Translations under genes and position numbers: made by a program
DNA from: CAVYWD01 sp963772225
GTDB lineage: Bacteria; Myxococcota; Myxococcia; Myxococcales; UBA5297
NCBI GenBank assembly: GCA_963772225.1
Contig: CAVYWD010000005.1
Location: 248,001 to 312,000, forward strand
Length of the DNA stretch: 64,000 bases
Direction of reading: 5' to 3'
Shown here: positions 60,441 through 64,000 of the stretch, piece by piece
Layout: each line of letters opens with the position of its first letter
Position numbering within the stretch: the stretch's first letter is position 1
Notes under the pieces: model-generated
What the model was told of the DNA's origin: nothing
What the model saw: only the letters and a program-made list of their open reading frames with translations
Database searches by the model: none

Positions 60441-61553
60441 CTAGGCCTTGAGCTCGATCTCCACGCCGGGGAGCTGGGGCGCCTGCTCCCGCGAGCCGAA
60501 GAGCCATTGGAGCAGGTCGCGGTAGAAGCCGAAGAGGGGCACCGCCTCGGCCACCTCGTCGCGCAGCCCCTCGCGGCGCGCCTTGAAGCCGGCGTGGCTC
60601 TCGCGCGTCAGGCGCTCGCGCTCGCGCAAGTAGTTGCCCAGGGCCTGGACTTGGATCTCGAAGATCTGCCCGCGCCAGCGGACCACCGACTTCACCGCCG
60701 ACCACCCGCTCTTCTTCTGCTCGTCCGAGCCCAGGTAGTCCTTCACCTCGATGATCTGGAGTCGCTTGTTCTCGGGCAAAGGCTCGATGCCTACCTCGGC
60801 CAAGAGGCCGTCGTTGAACTCCAGCTCGACCAGCTGGCGCTGCAGCGCCTCGACGCGCTTGCGGGTGTCGGCCACCACCTTGATGCCGAAGACGTCCTTG
60901 ACGTACTTGGAAAGCTTGCGCAGCTTCTTGTCCCGCTTGACCAGCGCGTCCAGGTCGAAGAGCTCGTCCACGACCTTGTTCCAGATCTCCTCTTCGGCCT
61001 TGATTCGGCTCGTCACCTTGACGATGCCGTGGGGCCGCGTGGCGAAGGGCTGGTACTCCAAAAAGTTCGCCACCAGCCGAGCGCGCCGGAAGTCTTGGCC
61101 GTCCCACCACCGCAGCTTGGAGACCTGGCGGTTCCCCAAGTCGAGGTCGGTGAACAGGTCCAGCTCACCCGCCGAGAGGACCTGCGAAAGGACGAGCCGC
61201 TCGCGGGTCGCCTCCACCTCGGCCACCACCACGCTCTCCAGCTCGTAGCGGCCGCGCAGGTAGAACTCGCACAGCAGGGACGAGAGCCGGTGGAGGCGGC
61301 GCTCTCCCAGGCGGACCATGCGGTCGAACGCCTGGCGCACCTCGTCCAGCGCCGCGCGCGAGAAGCTCAACCGATGAGGGCTGCCCGGCTCGGCCTGCAG
61401 CCGCGCGCGGCTGCTCGCGAGGTAGTCGACGAACCGGTGCAGCGCCGGCTCCTCGGTCACCATCCAGAGCGGCGACTGGGCAGCGGAGCTCTCGCTGCCC
61501 GGCTCGGCCGCCGCCGCGCCCCCGAAGTGCAACCCGTCGCGCTCGGTGCTCAT
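60441..61553 (-). CDS. protein with a degenerate RelA/SpoT-like (RSH) domain
   Basis: 370 residues. The middle and C-terminal parts follow the layout of a (p)ppGpp synthetase domain: KYVKDVFGIKVVADTRKRVE (where RSH has D.hGiRvi), LQIIEVKDYLGSDE (IKDY in RSH), SAVKSVVRWRGQIFEIQVQA (gYRSIHxxV and IEvQIqT). Many catalytic residues, including the usual Tyr/His of the YxSxH stretch, are replaced. The first 200 residues are helical, with no HD hydrolase motif. It may bind a nucleotide or RNA rather than make (p)ppGpp. Assignment is by pattern only. Confidence 0.6.
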   Translation of the reverse strand: MSTERDGLHFGGAAAAEPGSESSAAQSPLWMVTEEPALHRFVDYLASSRARLQAEPGSPHRLSFSRAALDEVRQAFDRMVRLGERRLHRLSSLLCEFYLRGRYELESVVVAEVEATRERLVLSQVLSAGELDLFTDLDLGNRQVSKLRWWDGQDFRRARLVANFLEYQPFATRPHGIVKVTSRIKAEEEIWNKVVDELFDLDALVKRDKKLRKLSKYVKDVFGIKVVADTRKRVEALQRQLVELEFNDGLLAEVGIEPLPENKRLQIIEVKDYLGSDEQKKSGWSAVKSVVRWRGQIFEIQVQALGNYLRERERLTRESHAGFKARREGLRDEVAEAVPLFGFYRDLLQWLFGSREQAPQLPGVEIELKA

Positions 61554-61656
61554 GGCTTCCTAAACGCCTCCTCAAGGGCGGTGGGCGCGCTCCCTCACGC
61601 GAAGGCGGAGCGCGCGGACCCTAAAGGTTACGCCCGAGCGCCAGAGGTGCACAGCC

Positions 61657-63297
61657 TCATGGCCGCGACATGAAGGTGTCTTCAGGGGTCGCGAGGGTCG
61701 GGTCGGAGGGCCTTCGGGTCGAGGGAGGGATGAACACCACGGACTCGACGTGCATTCGGGCGAGGTTGCCGACGTCCGTGCCGTTGGGCGCGAAGACCGC
61801 GAAGAGGTCGATCTCGTTGGCGCCGGCCTCGTGGTCGGGGGTGGCCTGGGTGGAGACGAGCCCGATGTTGCTGACCCGGATGCGGTACCGCGCGCGCCCG
61901 GGGCAGGGGTCGTTCGGGTCGCTGCCCGACTGCGGGGTCGTCTGCAGCTCCTGCTCGTAGGCGTACGAGTGCGAGCCGATGAACGCGAGGTCGGTGCTCG
62001 TTGGGTCGGTGTGGCGCCGCACCTCGTCGAAGTTCGGGAACCCGTCCCGGTCGCCGTCGCGGGTCTCCTCGGCGATGAGAGGCTCGGTGCCGCTGTAGAC
62101 CTCCACCAGGTCCGGCAGGCCGTCGCCGTCGGTGTCGCCCATGCAGTCCAGAGTGCCGACCAGCCGCTCCTCGCACTCGGTGAGGCCGTCGAGGTCGGCG
62201 TCCAGCGACGGGTCGCAGCCGTTGACGGTGGTGGGCGTGAGCGGGTCCGTGCCCGCCCGCACCTCGATGCCGTCCTTCAGGCCGTCGCCGTCGGTGTCCG
62301 GGTTCAGAGGGTCGGTGCCGAGCGTCAGCTCTTCCTCGTCGCTCAGGCCGTCACCGTCGGAGTCGACCAGGAGCTGGCCCGAGCGCGCGAGCGCGTTCCG
62401 GTTGAAAGCGACCACCGTCTTGAGCTCGAGCGGCGCGTCGAGGCCGGTGAGGTCGAGCCCCAGCAACGTCTGCTTCAGCAGCGCGATGTCGGCGACCAGA
62501 GGCTGGGTGCCGCCCGCGCTCGCCATGGCGGCGACCTCGGCCTGCACCTCGGAGTCGGTGGTCGAGTCGAGGCGCACGTAGATGGGCTGCACGGTCACCT
62601 GGCCGACGCTGTATTGCTGCTCGAGCGCGCGCACCGTCTGGACGGCGAGGCCGGCCTTGCAGGCGGCGCAGCTGGCGGCGGTGTGGCAGGAGTCGCCCAC
62701 GGGGCACTGGCTGGAGAGGTCGGCCGACGAGAGGAGCAGCACCACCGAGTAGCGGGTCCGCGCCCGCTCACCCGGGCACTGGTTGAGCATCTCTCCGGAG
62801 ACCAGCGACTCGGCCAGCGAGAGCGCGTTCGGCAGCGAGAGCGGAGGAGGCTGGTTGAACGACGTGTACCGCACCTGCGCCAGCGACAGGTCGGCGCGGT
62901 CCCCGAAGGCGCTGGACATGAGGTTGAGGGCGTAGGAGTTGTACCCGGCCAATCCCCACCGGATGAACGTCGCGGTGCCGTAGCGATCGGCCGTGGCGCC
63001 GATGGCGTCGGAGAGACTGGCGCGGTCCCCCGGCAGCACGCCCCCGATGCCCGAGCCGCAGCCGGTGTCGCTGGAGGAGCTGGCGCCGCAGCCGCCCTGG
63101 GCGACGAACAGGACGCGCGACGGGTAATAGCGCCCGGTGGCGAGAGGGGCGCAGACCACGCCTTCCAGCGCCGCCCGGTCCGGCAGATTGGCGCCGGCCC
63201 CCGCGGCCGAGTAAAGGCTTGCGTCGGTGCAGCCCGCCGCGAGGGACGCAAATGGAATGAATAATAGCCACAATGTGGGTTTCGGGAGCAGGCTCAC
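61657..63297 (-). CDS. lipoprotein with vWA-like region and thrombospondin type 3 repeats (CglD-like)
   Basis: 546 residues from GTG 63297. The lipoprotein signal ends LLFIPFASLAAGC. Residues about 60-280 resemble a von Willebrand A fold (VLFVAQGGCG, then RTRYSVVLLLSSADLSSQ), but the DxSxS metal motif is missing. Cys pairs (GDSCHTAASCAACKAG) follow. From about 310 to 450 come calcium-binding TSP3 repeats: DSDGDGLSDEEELTLGTDPL, NPDTDGDGLKDGIEVRAGTD, DTDGDGLPDLVEVYSGTEPL. This is the layout of the gliding-motility lipoprotein CglD. It is divergent from the CglF-like gene, which supports a motility role. Confidence 0.65.
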   Translation of the reverse strand: MSLLPKPTLWLLFIPFASLAAGCTDASLYSAAGAGANLPDRAALEGVVCAPLATGRYYPSRVLFVAQGGCGASSSSDTGCGSGIGGVLPGDRASLSDAIGATADRYGTATFIRWGLAGYNSYALNLMSSAFGDRADLSLAQVRYTSFNQPPPLSLPNALSLAESLVSGEMLNQCPGERARTRYSVVLLLSSADLSSQCPVGDSCHTAASCAACKAGLAVQTVRALEQQYSVGQVTVQPIYVRLDSTTDSEVQAEVAAMASAGGTQPLVADIALLKQTLLGLDLTGLDAPLELKTVVAFNRNALARSGQLLVDSDGDGLSDEEELTLGTDPLNPDTDGDGLKDGIEVRAGTDPLTPTTVNGCDPSLDADLDGLTECEERLVGTLDCMGDTDGDGLPDLVEVYSGTEPLIAEETRDGDRDGFPNFDEVRRHTDPTSTDLAFIGSHSYAYEQELQTTPQSGSDPNDPCPGRARYRIRVSNIGLVSTQATPDHEAGANEIDLFAVFAPNGTDVGNLARMHVESVVFIPPSTRRPSDPTLATPEDTFMSRP

Positions 63298-63349
63298 GGC
63301 TCATGAACTTAGCGCAATGAGGCGGTCGACCGAAAGTGAGTATGAGCGT

Positions 63350-63378
63350 TTGACAGGGGAGGAGCCATTTGGCTTAAC
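63350..63378 (+). promoter_or_regulatory. sigma-70-type promoter for the cglF-like gene
   Basis: TTGACA, a 17-nt spacer, then CTTAAC, 41 nt upstream of the ATG in the divergent gap. The -35 box is a consensus match and the -10 box is weaker. Confidence 0.55.
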
Positions 63379-63418
63379 TCGACCCGTCGGCAACGAAGCG
63401 AACCAGAGTGAGGTCTCG

Positions 63419-63811
63419 ATGCCCCGCGCAGCCTATTGCATGAGCCTCGCGCTGGCCTTCGGGCTCGCCGCGCCCGTCCGCGCCGCGCCGCGCGCCAAGG
63501 CCGCAGTCTTCGACGGAGCACCCTCGGCGCGAGGGGCCTCCCGGAAGCCAGCGCCAAAGGCCGCCGTCGAAGGCGCGGTCGAGCACCCGGCCCGGCCCGC
63601 GTCCGAAAAGGCCGCGCCCAAAGAAGAGGTCACCTCGGTCGCCCCGCGCGGCCCCACGCGGATCGACTTCGACGACCGGCTCATCCAAGGACAGACCAAC
63701 AAATCGGGCGCGGTGTACCTTTTTGATCGGAAAGAGCTGTCGGTGCGCAGCATGGTTCAACAGCGGACATCGTTTCGAGACCAGATCGTCCGCGACATCT
63801 TGGCCGAGTGA
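63419..63811 (+). CDS. cglF: CglF-like adventurous gliding motility protein
   Basis: 130 residues with a signal peptide (MPRAAYCMSLALAFGLAAPV). A Pro/Ala/Lys linker leads to a compact C-terminal signature: RIDFDDRLIQGQTNKSGAVY, LFDRKELSVRSMVQQRTSFR, DQIVRDIL. I recognise this block as that of CglF, a periplasmic/outer-membrane part of the Myxococcus gliding complex. AGTGAGG precedes the ATG at 63419. The FHA gene 7 nt downstream matches GltG, which lies near cglF-type genes in myxobacteria. Naming is by recalled motif. Confidence 0.7.
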   Translation: MPRAAYCMSLALAFGLAAPVRAAPRAKAAVFDGAPSARGASRKPAPKAAVEGAVEHPARPASEKAAPKEEVTSVAPRGPTRIDFDDRLIQGQTNKSGAVYLFDRKELSVRSMVQQRTSFRDQIVRDILAE

Positions 63812-63817
63812 TCCTTC

Positions 63818-64000
63818 GTGGATTCGCCAGTCTTACAGATCGTCATCTTCCGCGACGGAACCCCGGTCGGCACCGAGGTCTTTCTGCCCGGCGAGTACAC
63901 CGTCGGCAGCGACGATGGGTGCGAGCTGGTGCTGTCCGACGCGAGGGTGGCCCCCGCCCAAGCGCAGCTGAGCTTTCGCGAAGGCAGAATTCGCTTGAGC
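63818..64000 (+). CDS. FHA-domain protein, GltG-like (partial, runs off the right edge)
   Basis: GTG start at 63818, 61 codons visible. An FHA domain begins at once: LQIVIFRDGTPVGTEVFLPG, EYTVGSDDGCELVLSD (the conserved GSxxxCDL stretch), ARVAPAQAQLSF (SxxHA position degenerate). In Myxococcus, GltG of the gliding complex starts with such an FHA domain followed by a membrane helix and TonB-like region, but the rest is outside the window. It is 6 nt from the cglF-like gene. Confidence 0.6.
   Translation, partial: MDSPVLQIVIFRDGTPVGTEVFLPGEYTVGSDDGCELVLSDARVAPAQAQLSFREGRIRLS

Overview
The window is a GC-rich, densely coding stretch of a myxobacterial-type chromosome (Myxococcota). The lineage call is my inference from several signals: a MYXO-CTERM-like tail on a secreted GH5 enzyme (42162-44165), a CglF-like gliding protein next to an FHA protein at the right edge, lipoproteins with Asp/Gly-rich linkers, DUF4388 and PilZ proteins, and a seven-CXXCH cytochrome. 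No database search was run. All family names come from recognising motifs by eye.

Layout. 1-6155 (minus) is one uninterrupted giant reading frame that runs off the left edge, translationally coupled to an SH3b protein. 7.9-11.6 kb holds a lipoprotein, a PEGA-domain protein and a small outer-membrane-like protein. 11.9-15.2 kb is a DUF6599 / DUF362 / polyferredoxin cluster. 15.2-20.7 kb is housekeeping: two PilZ proteins, purine nucleoside phosphorylase, an APC permease, an amidase, rph and rdgB. Four tRNA genes (Pro-UGG, Arg-UCU, His-GUG, Arg-UCG) follow.

21.2-25.9 kb is an accessory segment beside tRNA-Arg(UCG). It has a decayed tyrosine integrase, a frameshifted HD-domain gene, and a tightly overlapping three-gene set (AAA ATPase, TOPRIM-like protein, NlpC/papain-like protein) that is my best candidate for an undescribed defence system. 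25.9-35.2 kb is an eight-gene menaquinone operon (menF-D-B-A-C-E, a polyprenyl diphosphate synthase, menG/ubiE) with 4-nt overlaps at six of seven junctions and no menH. A divergent GbsR/MarR-type regulator lies upstream, and two matching 18-bp dyads look like its operators.

35.9-44.2 kb carries structured interspersed repeats, a lipoprotein, a GH29 alpha-L-fucosidase remnant, a GH74 xyloglucanase-like lipoprotein, a decayed MDR oxidoreductase and a GH5 endoglucanase. Together these suggest a partly decayed xyloglucan/glucan-degrading locus. A DUF4388 protein follows.

45.9-54.6 kb is a decaying defence and mobile-element island: an IS91-type transposase remnant, an ietA/ietS-like anti-phage pair whose protease gene is frameshifted, a frameshifted HTH gene, a truncated hsdM, an intact 1530-bp IS4-family element with a perfect 10-bp target duplication, a truncated ISKra4-type transposase and a helicase/nuclease tail.

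54.6-64.0 kb returns to chromosomal genes: a large secreted protein of unknown function, a multihaem cytochrome, a protein with a degenerate RelA/SpoT-like domain, and a putative gliding-motility locus (TSP3-repeat lipoprotein, CglF-like, FHA/GltG-like).
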